From Sphaeroforma sirkka (taxonomy: Eukaryota > Opisthokonta > Ichthyosporea > Ichthyophonida): a DNA stretch of 56,216 nucleotides. Positions 55,838 through 56,216 of the stretch are shown piece after piece (the first letter of the stretch is position 1; the number at the start of each line of letters is the position of its first letter). The DNA is taken from positions 1-56,216 of the forward strand of contig LUCW03002658.1 of assembly GCA_001586965.3 (NCBI GenBank), read 5' to 3'. A model generated the notes under the pieces. It worked only from the letters and a program-made list of their open reading frames with translations, searched no databases and was not told where the DNA came from. The translations under genes and the position numbers were made by a program.

Positions 55838-56216
55838 TTAGACCCTGTTTTAACCAATCTTCGATTTGGGTTTTGACAACGTCTTTGTGTCTCCAACTCA
55901 CGTAGTTATGTGAAGGACACTTTAACTTAGAGAAGTCGACGTTTGTTAAGTCAAGTCTAACGTACCCATTAGAGAACTTAAACATACACCAGTCAGTTAT
56001 TGCAATCTTCCTGTTTTGTATAATTAAGTCCATAATTATATCGGTGAAGTGCGGAATCATATCCTTTGCTTCACCTTCCGGAGGTTTAGGTATCTTTAAC
56101 ATATTATCATCTGACTGATCTTTATTCGGGTCTAGCCCATTAGGCAGACCAGTGAGTGTTATACCTAAACTGAGAAGATCAGTCATACCTATAATTAAAT
56201 CGTATTTCTGAGACAA
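55770..56216 (-). pseudogene. Gypsy pol: protease end and RT N-terminus (partial)
   Basis: The right part reads YDLIIGMTDLLSLG, the typical C-terminal end of a retropepsin. It is followed by the lead-in to RT (HKDVVKTQIEDWLKQGLIE). The usual fingers region after GLIE (a few dozen residues) is missing and the next RT motif follows in another frame. The 5' part, including gag, lies outside the window. Confidence 0.75.

Larger units (their letters stand above)
52440..56216 (-). mobile_element. Degenerate Ty3/gypsy-type element (pol), running off the right edge
   Basis: On the minus strand the order from right to left is: protease end, reverse transcriptase, RNase H, methyltransferase-like segment, integrase with GPF/Y and chromodomain-like tail. 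This order fits a Ty3/gypsy chromovirus, with an extra segment. Several frameshifts and one RT deletion show that this copy is dead. The 3' LTR expected at the left end is not found in matching orientation: the adjacent LTR (51757-52353) points the other way. Confidence 0.85.

Overview
The window is nuclear DNA from a eukaryote. Protein genes are split by many GT-AG introns, tRNA-like genes carry internal A/B boxes and oligo-T terminators, and a Ty3/gypsy-type LTR retrotransposon is present. Introns and spacers are packed with (TA)n, (TG)n and minisatellites. The closest remembered relatives of the two large genes are animal-type (mitochondrial glutaminase GLS; DNAJA-class J-proteins). Together with the repeat-rich introns this suggests a unicellular relative of animals such as an ichthyosporean. 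That placement is a low-confidence inference.

Layout. 1-2.3 kb: AT-rich DNA with a small BED-type zinc-finger ORF, possibly inside a decayed DNA transposon. 3.1-19.7 kb (+): one long gene assembled here from 24 exons. It encodes two complete glutaminase modules in tandem (helical domain, glutaminase domain, ankyrin repeats, then the same order again), about 1,164 residues. Module 1 keeps all the catalytic residues I could check. Module 2 has lost the Ser-Lys dyad and an active-site Asn, so it looks like a fused pseudoenzyme; it also carries a one-base frameshift in a G6 run. 19.7-24.7 kb: spacer with a 123-127 bp tandem array and about 1.8 kb of AT-rich microsatellite. 24.8-34.0 kb (+): a nine-exon class A (DNAJA/Ydj1-like) Hsp40 gene, 877 residues, with a 410-residue Q/N-rich extension before the J domain and a C-terminal CaaX box. 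34-37.7 kb: spacer with a 51-bp array. 37.7-38.8 kb: three tandem tRNA-Ser(AGA)-like genes separated by (TA)n tracts of very different length. 39.7-41.1 kb (+): an intronless secreted protein with Pmp-like/beta-helix repeats. 41-49 kb: gene-free spacer with several short arrays and a 0.9-kb (TA)n region. 49.1-56.2 kb: LTR-retrotransposon debris: an inverted LTR split by an 875-bp insertion with a 10-bp target duplication, a mini-element with two LTRs around a methyltransferase-like fragment, and a broken Ty3/gypsy pol on the minus strand running off the right edge.

The genes do not form an operon or an obvious pathway. The glutaminase gene would feed glutamine into glutamate and ammonia metabolism, probably in mitochondria. 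The J-protein would be an Hsp70 co-chaperone, probably partly membrane-anchored by prenylation. The beta-helix protein is secreted or at the cell surface. Exon models were built by hand from splice signals, reading phase and remembered family sequences. The glutaminase model sums to a whole number of codons only if one base of the G6 run is discounted; the J-protein model sums to a whole number as read.
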